Positions 1 to 8,203 of a DNA stretch of 64,000 nucleotides are shown here, in pieces; position 1 is the first letter of the stretch; the number at the start of each line of letters is the position of its first letter. The position numbers and the translations under genes were made by a program. The notes beneath the pieces are model-generated. The model ran no database searches, was not told the origin of the DNA, and saw only the letters and a program-made list of their open reading frames with translations. The DNA lies in the NCBI GenBank assembly GCA_038207625.1, contig JBBQZO010000002.1, positions 1-64,000 on the forward strand, read 5' to 3'. The stretch is from JBBQZO01 sp038207625 (GTDB lineage Bacteria; Pseudomonadota; Gammaproteobacteria; Burkholderiales; Burkholderiaceae_D).

Positions 1-1617
1 TTCGTAAAACCGGGACGTGATCGGATAGCGCCAGTCGCGCCCGAAGCCGCGATGCGTGACACGGATGCCGACCGGCGACTGGCGCCGCTTGTATTCGTTG
101 ATCTTGATGAGCCGGGTCACGCGCGCCACGTCGGCCTGCGCGTAGCCGGCCTCGATGATTTCAAAGATCGAGTGATTCTCTTCCATATACATGCGCATGA
201 TTGCGTCGAGCACCTCGTAGGGCGGCAGCGAATCCTGGTCGAGCTGGTTTTCGCGCAGTTCGGCCGACGGACCGCGCGTGAGAATGCGGCTGGGGATCAC
301 GTCGCCGACCGTATTGCGGTAGTCGCACAGGCGGTATACCAGCGTCTTGGCGATGTCCTTGATGACGGCAAAGCCGCCGGCCATGTCGCCGTACAGCGTG
401 CAGTAGCCCACCGCCATCTCGCTCTTGTTGCCGGTGGTGAGCACGATACTGCCATGCTTGTTCGACAGCGCCATCAGCAAGGTGCCGCGGATGCGCGCCT
501 GGATGTTTTCCTCGGTGGCGTCCTCGGCCAGGCCTGCGAACTCTTGGGCGAGCGTCGCGCGAAACGCGTCAAAGCAAGCCTTGATGGGAATTTCGTCGTA
601 GCGCACGCCCAGGCGCCCCACCATCTCGCGCGAATCGATCCACGAGATGTCGGCCGTGTACTGGGACGGCATCATCACCGCGCGCACCCGCTCGGCGCCC
701 AGCGCATCGACCGCGATGGCCAGCGTCAGCGCCGAATCGACCCCTCCCGACATGCCGATCAACACGCTTGGAAAGCCGTTCTTGCCCACGTAGTCGCGCA
801 CGCCCAGCACCAGCGCCTGGTACACCTGCGCTTCGATCGACAGCGGCGTCGGCAAGGCTTGCGCGATCGGCGTCGCGCCGTCGAATTCGACGATCGCGAA
901 GTCGTCGGCAAAGTGCGCCAGTTGCGCGCAGATCGTGCCGTGCGCATCCATGACGAAGGAGTCGCCGTCGAAAATGAGTTCATCCTGGCCGCCCACCAGG
1001 TTCGCGTACACCAGCGCCATGCCCTGCGCGCAGACGTTCTTGCGCATCACTTCGTAACGCAGGTGCTGCTTGTTCATGTGGTACGGCGAGCCGTTGGGCA
1101 CCAGCAGCACTTGTGCGCCGGCCGCCTTGGCGCGCTGGGGCGCGTGCGCGAACCAGGTGTCTTCGCAGATGTTCACGCCAAAGCGCACGCCCTTGACGTC
1201 GAACACCAGCGGCTCGTCGACCGAGGTGAAGTAGCGCTTCTCGTCGAACACGGTGGTGTTGGGCAGATCGTGCTTGCGATACACGCCCACGACCGCGCCG
1301 TTGGCCAGCACGGAGGCGGCGTTATAGCGCTGCTGACCGCCCTCGTCGGCCAAGGGATGGCCGACCACCACGTGCAGATCGGGGAACTGGGCCAGCTCCA
1401 GTGCCAGCGCCTGCAAGGTCGCGGCCGTTTTTGCGTAGAATGCGTTACGCAGCAGCAGATCTTCGGGCGGATAGCCCACCAGCGACAACTCGGGCGTGAG
1501 CACGATGTCGGCGCCGGCCTCGAAGGCGCGGCGCGCCAGCGCGACAATGAGGGCGCGATTGCCGGCGAGGTCGCCGACGATACTATTGATTTGGCAGAGA
1601 GCGACTTTAACGGTCAT
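1..1617 (-). CDS. nadE: Glutamine-dependent NAD+ synthetase, 3' end cut by window edge
   Basis: This enzyme converts deamido-NAD+ to NAD+ using ATP and ammonia released from glutamine in the cytoplasm. The N-terminal nitrilase-fold amidohydrolase domain (about residues 1-265) shows a plausible Glu-Lys-Cys triad at E43 (TPELSLVGYPPEDLL), K115 and C151 (NICEDTWF). The C-terminal synthetase domain has the PP-loop motif SGGVDS at residues 290-295. The reading frame is open to base 1 and ends with ...SRFYE; with 539 codons visible only a few residues can be missing, as the family is about 540 residues. The start is the ATG at 1617-1615, which gives the canonical MTVKVALCQIN opening. It is divergent from the gene at 1699. 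Identification is firm. Confidence 0.95.
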   Translation of the reverse strand, partial: MTVKVALCQINSIVGDLAGNRALIVALARRAFEAGADIVLTPELSLVGYPPEDLLLRNAFYAKTAATLQALALELAQFPDLHVVVGHPLADEGGQQRYNAASVLANGAVVGVYRKHDLPNTTVFDEKRYFTSVDEPLVFDVKGVRFGVNICEDTWFAHAPQRAKAAGAQVLLVPNGSPYHMNKQHLRYEVMRKNVCAQGMALVYANLVGGQDELIFDGDSFVMDAHGTICAQLAHFADDFAIVEFDGATPIAQALPTPLSIEAQVYQALVLGVRDYVGKNGFPSVLIGMSGGVDSALTLAIAVDALGAERVRAVMMPSQYTADISWIDSREMVGRLGVRYDEIPIKACFDAFRATLAQEFAGLAEDATEENIQARIRGTLLMALSNKHGSIVLTTGNKSEMAVGYCTLYGDMAGGFAVIKDIAKTLVYRLCDYRNTVGDVIPSRILTRGPSAELRENQLDQDSLPPYEVLDAIMRMYMEENHSIFEIIEAGYAQADVARVTRLIKINEYKRRQSPVGIRVTHRGFGRDWRYPITSRFYE

Positions 1618-1698
1618 GACTGTAATAACTGGTTGAGACGACTAATCGACATCGGGGCATGCGCCCGGCGACAAACTGCGTCCACCGAAGGCTAACGA

Positions 1699-2859
1699 AT
1701 GCAAGACCGACAAAAAACCAATTATCGCACGGGTACCGTTTCTGATTTGAGCGAAGTGGGCCAGGTGGCATGGGACGCGCTGTTGGCCAGGCAGGACAAG
1801 CCCAATCCGTTTCTGTCCTACGCTTTTCTGCACGCACTGCACGCATCCGGTAGCGCCTGCGCCGACAGCGGCTGGCAGCCGCATTATCTGGTGCTGTACG
1901 ACGGCTTGGAGCTGGCGGCAGCGATGCCGCTGTACCTCAAAGCGCACTCGTATGGCGAATACGTGTTCGACTGGGCCTGGGCCGAGGCCTACCACCGCAA
2001 CGGCATCGAGTACTACCCCAAGCTGCTATCGGCGGTGCCGTTCACGCCCGTCACCGGGCCGCGCCTGTTGGCGCGCGACGCGCACGCACGCGCCGCGCTG
2101 ATTGCGCTGCTGCGCCAACAGCAGCAGGATGCGGGCGTGTCGTCCTGCCACATCCTGTATCCGCCGCAGGAACAGGCCGAGCAATTGCAGGCGGCCGGAT
2201 TCATGCTGCGCAGCGGCGTGCAATTTCACTGGCTCAACGCCGGCTACACGGACTTCGACCAGTTCCTCGCCACCTTGGAAAACAAGAAGCGCAAGAACAT
2301 CCGCGCCGAGCGGCGCAAGGTGGCCGATGCGGGCGTCGTGCTGCGCCGCGTGCGCGGCGTGGACGCCACCGAAGCGCACTGGCGCCTGTTCAATCGCTGC
2401 TACCAGCACACCTACGCCGCGCACCGCTCGACACCGTACCTGAACCTGGATTTTTTCCTGCGCATCGGCGCCGCCATGCCGCAGCACATCCTGCTGGTGA
2501 TCGCCGAACGCGCCGGCACAGCGATCGCCGCCTCGCTGGTGATCCACACCGCCGACACGCTGTTCGGGCGCTACTGGGGCGCGCTGGAACACGTGCCCTG
2601 CCTGCACTTCGAGACGGCCTATTATCAACCGCTCGAATTTTGCATCGAGAACGGCATCGCCACCTTTGAAGGCGGCGCGCAGGGCGAGCACAAGATGGCG
2701 CGCGGTTTTCTGCCCACCCGCACCTGGTCGGCGCACTGGCTGGCCCATCCCGCTTTCGCCGACGCCATCGAGCGCTTCCTGGAGCGTGAGACGGGTGGCA
2801 TCGACGAGTACATTGACGAACTCAATGACCGCAATCCGTTTCGCAGCGCCAGCGCATAG
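1699..2859 (+). CDS. GNAT-like N-acetyltransferase of the COG3146/DUF482 family
   Basis: A 386-residue protein of the DUF482 type, related to peptidoglycan-recognition/FemAB-like GNAT acyltransferases. The recognisable features are the N-terminal NPFLSYAFLHALHASG stretch, AAAMPLYLKAHSYGEYVFDW, the basic segment ENKKRKNIRAERRK and the C-terminal half with FEGGAQGEHKMARGF. The substrate is unknown for this family. The ATG at 1699 gives the standard N-terminus; the ribosome-binding site is weak. It is divergently oriented to nadE with about 80 bp between them, and is followed by a strong rho-independent terminator at 2905-2938. Family assignment is good; function is only inferred. Confidence 0.85.
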   Translation: MQDRQKTNYRTGTVSDLSEVGQVAWDALLARQDKPNPFLSYAFLHALHASGSACADSGWQPHYLVLYDGLELAAAMPLYLKAHSYGEYVFDWAWAEAYHRNGIEYYPKLLSAVPFTPVTGPRLLARDAHARAALIALLRQQQQDAGVSSCHILYPPQEQAEQLQAAGFMLRSGVQFHWLNAGYTDFDQFLATLENKKRKNIRAERRKVADAGVVLRRVRGVDATEAHWRLFNRCYQHTYAAHRSTPYLNLDFFLRIGAAMPQHILLVIAERAGTAIAASLVIHTADTLFGRYWGALEHVPCLHFETAYYQPLEFCIENGIATFEGGAQGEHKMARGFLPTRTWSAHWLAHPAFADAIERFLERETGGIDEYIDELNDRNPFRSASA

Positions 2860-2904
2860 CCCGTCACGCACATGCTGGGCGCGCCCCATTGATGCCGCAC
2901 AAAA

Positions 2905-2938
2905 AGCAAAAAGCCCGCAATGTTGCGGGCTTTTTGCT
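2905..2938. terminator. Bidirectional rho-independent terminator
   Basis: A near-perfect 16-bp inverted repeat lies at 2905-2920 and 2923-2938, with the GC-rich core AGCCCGC/GCGGGCT flanked by A5 and T5 runs. It sits between two convergent genes, the GNAT-like gene (plus) and PEP-CTERM protein 1 (minus), and can serve both. Confidence 0.9.
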
Positions 2939-2968
2939 GGTCCGGCTGCCGCCTGCGCGGCACGCCGA

Positions 2969-3682
2969 TTATGCCGACTTGCGGCGCGCCATCAGAGCGA
3001 GCAAGCCCAGGCCAGCGAGCAGCAACGCGTACGATTCTGGTTCCGGCACGGCGGTAACGTTTTCCAGCGTCGCCGCGTTCAGGATAGGATTGTTGTCGCC
3101 ATGCAAAGCATCGCTGCCGCCCAAACCGTACACCACGCTCGTCGATGTGGCCACGAAGGTGTCGGTCAGGAAAGCGCTGCCCGTGTAATCGCCGGTCATG
3201 CCAAATGGCGAGACGTTGCTGAAGATCGCCGCGCCATCGCGATAGGCATTGAAGCCACGATCACAGCACTGTTCACCGAACATCAACTGGGCTTGGTAGG
3301 TGTTGCCAACAGTCAGGCCCGACATCGTCAAAGTAACAACTTGCGAATCGGCGCTACCGTTAGCCCAACTCCAGGAGATCGAGCTCATCACGCTGGCCAG
3401 TTTCACGTCGTCGGCCGAGCCGGTGAAGGTCTGTGGATGCCAGCCGCCGATGTAGTTCTGGGCTACGACTGCAGCGCCCGGGGTCTCGAACGCGTCAGTA
3501 AACGTGGCGTCACCGATCACCGTGCCTGCCGCGCCTGGCGTCAAGGTCAAGGCGTAGCTGAAGTTGCCGCTCAGGTCCAGCGAAGTGCTGCTGTTCAAGA
3601 CTGCAACGGTCGTGTCGGCGCTCGCGACGCCCATGGCGGCGAGCAAACTCAGGCCAAGCGCGATCTTTTTGATTGTTTTCAT
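2969..3682 (-). CDS. PEP-CTERM sorting domain protein 1
   Basis: An exported 237-residue protein. The N-terminus MKTIKKIALGLSLLAAMGVASA is a typical signal peptide, and the C-terminus carries VPEPESYALLLAGLGLLAL then MARRKSA: the PEP motif, a hydrophobic segment and a basic tail. In bacteria with EpsH/exosortase this tail is recognised and cleaved, and the protein is delivered to the envelope or exopolysaccharide. The middle part is a Ser/Thr/Gly-rich beta-type region with a CC pair (FGEQCCDRG) and no recognised domain. No exosortase gene is in this window. Two further PEP-CTERM genes lie at 37.5 and 53.5 kb. Confidence 0.9.
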   Translation of the reverse strand: MKTIKKIALGLSLLAAMGVASADTTVAVLNSSTSLDLSGNFSYALTLTPGAAGTVIGDATFTDAFETPGAAVVAQNYIGGWHPQTFTGSADDVKLASVMSSISWSWANGSADSQVVTLTMSGLTVGNTYQAQLMFGEQCCDRGFNAYRDGAAIFSNVSPFGMTGDYTGSAFLTDTFVATSTSVVYGLGGSDALHGDNNPILNAATLENVTAVPEPESYALLLAGLGLLALMARRKSA

Positions 3683-3997
3683 GATGTCGTTCCAATGGTT
3701 AATTTGTTATATATTCTGATCGGCCTCACCGATGGCACAAATATAACATGACTTGCATCAATACCATCCAAGGAAGTGTCTTGTTGATCCGTAAAGATCG
3801 ACAACACATTGATCCCCTCGGAACGTGTGTTGTTTTTTGACTATTTTAGCGACAGCAAGCATGCTGCAACTCGTGCATGGGCGCCGCGCCGGCGAACACC
3901 TTGCCGGTTGGCGTACCGGCCTGCCTGTGCGAGCACGCAATGGGCGCCGACGCGGCGCGTTGCTGATGCAATGCGCGCTGTCGAACGCGCCGGACGG
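3683..3997. other. Intergenic region upstream of PEP-CTERM protein 1
   Basis: These 315 bases are AT-rich near 3700-3750, which suits the promoter of the minus-strand PEP-CTERM gene (TATATT-like hexamers on the minus strand). An inverted repeat ACAACACA (3801-3808) / TGTGTTGT (3826-3833) followed by a T-run to 3838 resembles a plus-strand terminator, but no plus-strand gene precedes it. No coding sequence is evident. Confidence 0.5.
3801..3838 (+). terminator. Terminator-like hairpin with T-run, no assignable gene
   Basis: An 8-bp inverted repeat (3801-3808 and 3826-3833) with a 17-nt loop is followed by six T residues. No convincing plus-strand gene ends here, so it could instead be an operator of the divergent promoter region. 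Confidence 0.3.
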
Positions 3998-4408
3998 TCA
4001 ATCCAGGCTCGGGTGCGGGCGTATCGTCAGTTCGGCAAATCCCGTATCGGCGTCCGGCGCGCGCGCGAAGTCGTACTCTGGCAGCAAAACGACCAACACC
4101 TCGGCGGTGGTCCGCACGATGCAACCGGCTGCCACATGACCGCCCAGCACGCGCCCTTGTGCGTCGGCCAGCGCCATATGCAGGTGCGCGCCGTCGGGCG
4201 ACAAGCTGCCGGCCAGCGTCAGTATCTCCAGGTCGCCGTGCAACTCGGTCGGCAGGTGCGCGCCCGCCAGACGCAAACGGGCACTGCTAAGGCTGCCGAT
4301 TCCCGACAACACGAAGCCGGCGCGCGCATCCTGCGCGACCAGCTGGGCGTTCAAGGCGACGCGCAGATCGTCGCCCGGGTGTAAGCGCAAGGGAATTGAT
4401 TTCATCAT
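3998..4408 (-). CDS. PPC (DUF296) domain protein
   Basis: A 136-residue protein consisting almost entirely of one PPC/DUF296 domain: MKSIPLRLHPGDDLR at the start, GFVLSGIGSLSSARLRLAG in the middle, and LSPDGAHLHMALADAQGRVLGGHV containing the H-x-H and GGH positions that usually form the metal/trimer site. The family is called DNA-binding because of plant AT-hook members, but the role of stand-alone bacterial copies is not established. The start is taken at the ATG at 4408 because upstream in-frame codons encode low-complexity Arg-rich sequence. It appears monocistronic. Confidence 0.8.
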   Translation of the reverse strand: MMKSIPLRLHPGDDLRVALNAQLVAQDARAGFVLSGIGSLSSARLRLAGAHLPTELHGDLEILTLAGSLSPDGAHLHMALADAQGRVLGGHVAAGCIVRTTAEVLVVLLPEYDFARAPDADTGFAELTIRPHPSLD

Positions 4409-4610
4409 CGTCGATAGGGTAACCGATCTGCGGCGCGCCGACAGGTGCCAACCGCGCAACAGCGCAACACGCATGCTGGGGCAGCGGCGCTGTGACGCCA
4501 GGCCATCAGGCGAGCGCAGCAATGAACGCCTGCGCGCCATCGGACTCTAACCGACACCGGCGGGGCGGCCAGCGACTGCGCCCGTCGCCATCGTCAACGC
4601 ACTGATCACC

Positions 4611-5024
4611 TTGGAGGGCATCACGAAACTGAAACATACGCTCATCGGCACGCTCATCGCCATGTCGCTGGCCAGTCTGGCGCTGGCCGCCGACCCCGTG
4701 GCCGGCACAACGACAGTGGGGGTCACCGTCACCGAAATGCAGAGCATTATCAAAGGCTACAGCGCGCACAAAGATTTAATCGGCAAGAGCGTCATGAACG
4801 ATCACAATGACAAAGTCGGCAAGATCGACGACGTGATCATCATGCCCGACAATACCGGCGGCTACGCCATCGTCGGGGTCGGCGGCTTTTTGGGAATGGG
4901 CAAAAAGGATGTGATTATTCCCCTCGCCCAGCTCAAAGTCGAGCAGCGTCACGTGACGCTGACCGGCGCCACCAAGGATGCGCTGAAGGCGCTGCCGCCG
5001 TTTGAATACGCCAAAAAAGGCTAG
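4611..5024 (+). CDS. Secreted PRC-barrel domain protein with abnormal start codon
   Basis: A small exported protein (about 133 residues). The hydrophobic signal peptide runs KLKHTLIGTLIAMSLASLALA, then a PRC-barrel domain follows with IGKSVMNDHNDKVGKIDDVI and GGYAIVGVGGFLGMGKKDV. PRC-barrels act as small assembly or adaptor domains; periplasmic copies are common in Proteobacteria with unknown partners. No ATG lies at the natural start. GGAGG at 4613-4617 is followed five bases later by ACG-AAA-CTG-AAA (4623 on), where ATG-AAA would be expected. The TTG at 4611 overlaps that Shine-Dalgarno sequence and is given only as the nearest canonical start. Confidence 0.8.
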   Translation: MEGITKLKHTLIGTLIAMSLASLALAADPVAGTTTVGVTVTEMQSIIKGYSAHKDLIGKSVMNDHNDKVGKIDDVIIMPDNTGGYAIVGVGGFLGMGKKDVIIPLAQLKVEQRHVTLTGATKDALKALPPFEYAKKG

Positions 5025-5086
5025 CGCGACGCCCGCCGGCCCGGCGCGCCCGGTTCCCTGTTGGCGGGCGGGTTTGCGGCACACGT

Positions 5087-5123
5087 AAAAAAGCGCACCC
5101 TGCCATGACGGCTTGGGTGCGCT
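5087..5123 (-). terminator. Rho-independent terminator of ppa
   Basis: The 9-bp inverted repeat AGCGCACCC (5092-5100) / GGGTGCGCT (5115-5123) is followed on the minus strand by a six-U run (5092-5087). It lies 34 bp beyond the ppa stop codon. Confidence 0.85.
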
Positions 5124-5157
5124 GATCGCGGCGCTGCGGCCGAAGCCGCACCGATGC

Positions 5158-5706
5158 TTAGGCTGCGGCGTCGCTCGCGGCCTTTTTGTAGGCGGCGATG
5201 CCGCCCATGATTTCAGCCTTGGCATCGTCCGGACCGCCCCAGCCTTCGATCTTGACCCATTTGCCTGGCTCGAGGTCTTTGTAATGCTCGAAGAAATGCT
5301 GAATCTGCGCCAGGCGCAGTTCGTTCATGTCTTCCGGCTTTTGCCAGTGCTTGTAGATCGGCAGGATCTTGTCGACCGGTACGGCCAGCACTTTGGCGTC
5401 GCCGCCTGCTTCGTCCGTCATCTTCAGCACGCCGATGGCGCGGCAGCGCACCACCACGCCTGGGATCAGCGGGAACGGGGTGATCACCAGCACGTCGCAC
5501 GGGTCGCCATCGTCGGCGATGGTGTTCGGCACGTAACCGTAGTTGCACGGGTAGTGCATCGCGGTGCCCATGAAGCGGTCGACGAAAATCGCGCCCGACT
5601 CCTTGTCCACTTCGTACTTGATCGGATCGGCATTCATCGGGATTTCGATGATGACATTGAAATCGTTCGGCACGTCGCGGCCGGAGGAGACTTTATTCAA
5701 ACTCAT
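5158..5706 (-). CDS. ppa: Inorganic pyrophosphatase, family I
   Basis: Hydrolyses pyrophosphate to two phosphates in the cytoplasm, pulling biosynthetic reactions forward. The 182-residue length is typical of the bacterial hexameric enzyme. The signature DGDPCD at residues 66-71 holds the metal-binding aspartates, preceded by HYPCNYGYVPNTIAD, and the C-terminal half has KWVKIEGWGG. The ATG at 5706 is preceded by AAGGAA at good spacing. A TATAAT hexamer sits within the palindromic promoter region at 5739-5773, and a terminator lies downstream, so it is probably monocistronic. Confidence 0.97.
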   Translation of the reverse strand: MSLNKVSSGRDVPNDFNVIIEIPMNADPIKYEVDKESGAIFVDRFMGTAMHYPCNYGYVPNTIADDGDPCDVLVITPFPLIPGVVVRCRAIGVLKMTDEAGGDAKVLAVPVDKILPIYKHWQKPEDMNELRLAQIQHFFEHYKDLEPGKWVKIEGWGGPDDAKAEIMGGIAAYKKAASDAAA

Positions 5707-5738
5707 GGGATTTCCTTAGTTGCTGACAATGATTAACC

Positions 5739-5773
5739 GCACAATTATAGCGAAATTCGCCGCTCAATTGTGC
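5739..5773 (-). promoter_or_regulatory. ppa promoter with nested palindromes
   Basis: On the minus strand a perfect TATAAT -10 hexamer (plus 5744-5749) sits inside an 8-bp inverted repeat, GCACAATT (5739-5746) and AATTGTGC (5766-5773). The gap contains a second palindrome GCGAAATTCGC (5750-5760). The -35 box is weak, so an activator or repressor site is plausible. Confidence 0.55.
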
Positions 5774-5822
5774 ATCGCAGCATGCATGCGCGACCATCTT
5801 CGCCACGCATGCCACGGATTGA

Positions 5823-7019
5823 TTACAGAATGCTGGCCAGCGCGCACTGGCGGTAGTGCGCCGCCGCTTCCTCGGGCTGCTGCAAGGCATCGTGCAACTG
5901 GGCCAGTTTCAGATGCGTCTCGCGCACCATGCGCGCTTCGCTCGCGTCCGACAGGGCCAGTTCCAGATAGCGCTGGGCCTTGCCCCATAGTTTTTGCTTG
6001 AGACACAGCGTGCCCAGCGTCAGCGCCAGCTCGGCATCGGTCGGGCGGCGCTTGATCCACTCTTCGCAATACTCGATCTGGGCCAGCAAGGCCGGCGTGC
6101 CGGCCTGGCCGGCCGAGTCGCGGTAGGCGCGCACGACGCGCTCGTCCCATTCGACGGCCAGCGATTGTTCGATCGTGATGCGCGCGTCGTCGTGCAGGCC
6201 GCGTGCGTTGAACGCCTTGGCCGCGCGCGCAGCGATGAAGGGCTTGACCCGGTCCGCGCTGGGGATCGTGGCCCACACCCGCAGCAGCGATTCGGCGTCG
6301 TGCGAGCGGTCCGACAGCAGCGATTCGTAGGCCAGCTCGCGCAGGCGCGACGACAGCGCCGGATGCAACGCCTTGTGCTTGTCGAGCGAGCGCACCAGGC
6401 GCAGCACTTCGGGCCAGTTCTTGGCCTGCTGATGCGCCTTCATCGACCATTGCAGCGCGTGGATGTGGCGCGTGCCGCTGGCGTTCAGTTCGGCCACCGC
6501 TTGCAGCGCCGCCTCCGGCTGGTGATCGTCAACCAGCAGTTCGGTGACCGTCATCAGGCGCGCCACCTTGAGCGACTGATCATGCGCCACGCCGGCGAGC
6601 CACTTGTCGCGCCGGCTGCTCTGGCGCATGCGGTGCGCGGCGCGCGCGCCAATCAGCGCGGCCAGGCCGGCGTTCTCGGGCAGCTCGGCGGCGCGCGTGG
6701 CGGCTTTCTCGGCGTGGCCGAAGCGACCTTCGAACAAGGCCTTGAGTGCTTCGCGCAGACTCTTGTTGCCGTCGCGTTCGCGTTTGCGCAGCCGGTACGC
6801 GGCCACCCGGCCGGGCATCTTGATGGTCGAGCGGAACGCCCGCACCAGCGCGTACAGCAGCAGGAACAACACCACCTGCAGCACCAGGAACAAATTGAGC
6901 GACAAGTCGATGCGGTCGCCGCCATAGGCAAACATCACGTTGCCGGGATTAAAACGGGCGGTCACGGCCACGCCGACCGCAGTCGCCATCAGGGCCACTA
7001 GCCAGAGAAATAGACGCAT
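5823..7019 (-). CDS. hemY: HemY protein, TPR membrane protein of heme operon
   Basis: A 398-residue inner-membrane protein of the proteobacterial HemY type, not the Bacillus protoporphyrinogen oxidase. Two N-terminal membrane segments are visible (LFLWLVALMATAVGVAVTA and LFLVLQVVLFLLLYALV), followed by a helical TPR-rich region including ARAAHRMRQSSRRDKWLAG and TDAELALTLGTLCLKQ. In this family it is encoded with hemX at the end of the hemCD operon and is thought to help organise heme synthesis at the membrane; its biochemical role is unproven. It starts 5 bp after the hemX stop. Confidence 0.9.
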   Translation of the reverse strand: MRLFLWLVALMATAVGVAVTARFNPGNVMFAYGGDRIDLSLNLFLVLQVVLFLLLYALVRAFRSTIKMPGRVAAYRLRKRERDGNKSLREALKALFEGRFGHAEKAATRAAELPENAGLAALIGARAAHRMRQSSRRDKWLAGVAHDQSLKVARLMTVTELLVDDHQPEAALQAVAELNASGTRHIHALQWSMKAHQQAKNWPEVLRLVRSLDKHKALHPALSSRLRELAYESLLSDRSHDAESLLRVWATIPSADRVKPFIAARAAKAFNARGLHDDARITIEQSLAVEWDERVVRAYRDSAGQAGTPALLAQIEYCEEWIKRRPTDAELALTLGTLCLKQKLWGKAQRYLELALSDASEARMVRETHLKLAQLHDALQQPEEAAAHYRQCALASIL

Positions 7020-7024
7020 GGTGG

Positions 7025-8203
7025 TTATGGCTTCGCTTTGTAGTTACGCACAGCGTTCAGGCTGTCCGACAAGGTCGGCAATTCGATCGCCAGATTGTTG
7101 CCCTGCACCTGACGCAGCAGCGTCTGCACCGTCTGGGTCGCCTTGGCGCGCGTGTCGAAATACTTCAGCAGCGCATCCTGCGCGGCGATCAGGTCGCCGC
7201 GGAAAGCCGCCTCGTTGCGTGAGAGCAGTGCCACACGCGCGTTGAGCAGGCGCAGCTTCATGTTTTCGCGCATGAAGTAGACCTCGTCGGGCGACATCAA
7301 CAGCGCGTCCGGCGTGTCAACGGTGCGCACGCGCACCAGTTGCTTGACGTCGCTCCACATTTCGCTGCTCCAGGCGCGCCACAGTTCCTGCGCCTTGGCC
7401 ATCAACGGCGATTCGATCGGTGCGGGCGCCACCACGGCGGCGCCCTTGCTGGCCATCTTGGTCTTCACCTGCTTGGGCAGCGGCGGCGCCGCCTCGGGCA
7501 GTTTGGCGTCCGACAGCGTGGGCAACTGGTCGACCAGCGCGATCGCGTTATCGAGACGCAGCGCGACGCCAATCAGGTCCAGGCTGGGCAGCGACTTGAA
7601 TTTGTCGATGTCCTTGGCGATGGCGCGCCGGATCGTGATGAATTGCGGCTTGTCCGAGCGCGACAGCGACCGGTCGGCGTTTTGCAGCGCGATCAGCGCG
7701 CCCGGCACGTTGCCCGACAACTGCAGTTGCTGGCTGGCCGTCGAGAGCACCTGCTCGATTTCGGCCAGCGCCCACTCGTCGCGGTTCTTCGACATGTCCT
7801 GGTACAGCTGTTCAAGCGCGAGCTGCTGGCTTTGCGCCTCGGTGGCGCGGTTTTCCAGCACGCCCACCTTGACCTGCAATTCCTTGGTCGACTCCTGCGC
7901 CGCGCGCGCCAGCGCGCCCGTCTCGGCGTTCGAGATGTCGCCCTTCTTCAGGCTGCGCGCCATTTCTTCCTGCAGGCTGCGGATGCGGTTGTGGGTCGAC
8001 CAGGTCTGGGCCGCCAGCAACAGGCCCAGCACGATCACCGCCACCGTCAGCGGACGCTGGACGAACTCGGCCATGCTGTCGGACGAGGCCGGTTTCGCCC
8101 CCTCCGCCGGTGGTGGAAGGGGTGGCGCGCTCGCTTCGGCGGACGGCTTGGCAGCGGCGCTGGGCCCTGCGTTTTGGTCTGGTAATGTAGGCAATTCGTT
8201 CAT
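7025..8203 (-). CDS. hemX: HemX, membrane-anchored heme-operon protein
   Basis: A 392-residue protein often labelled uroporphyrinogen-III C-methyltransferase, although this family lacks a methyltransferase domain. A low-complexity Pro/Ala N-terminus (residues 10-45) leads to one membrane segment PLTVAVIVLGLLLAA, then a coiled coil (LQEEMARSLKKGDISNAET onward) and a helical periplasmic domain with KDIDKFKSLPSLDLIGVALRLD. The start is MNELPTLPDQ, because its ATG overlaps the hemD stop in the ATGA arrangement (8200-8203), indicating translational coupling. hemY follows 5 bp later. Confidence 0.9.
   Translation of the reverse strand: MNELPTLPDQNAGPSAAAKPSAEASAPPLPPPAEGAKPASSDSMAEFVQRPLTVAVIVLGLLLAAQTWSTHNRIRSLQEEMARSLKKGDISNAETGALARAAQESTKELQVKVGVLENRATEAQSQQLALEQLYQDMSKNRDEWALAEIEQVLSTASQQLQLSGNVPGALIALQNADRSLSRSDKPQFITIRRAIAKDIDKFKSLPSLDLIGVALRLDNAIALVDQLPTLSDAKLPEAAPPLPKQVKTKMASKGAAVVAPAPIESPLMAKAQELWRAWSSEMWSDVKQLVRVRTVDTPDALLMSPDEVYFMRENMKLRLLNARVALLSRNEAAFRGDLIAAQDALLKYFDTRAKATQTVQTLLRQVQGNNLAIELPTLSDSLNAVRNYKAKP

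Noticed and set aside
52..1695. Long plus-strand frame opposite nadE
   Set aside because: The minus strand encodes a complete NAD synthetase with all motifs; the plus frame is His/Arg-rich antisense sequence typical of high-GC shadow frames.
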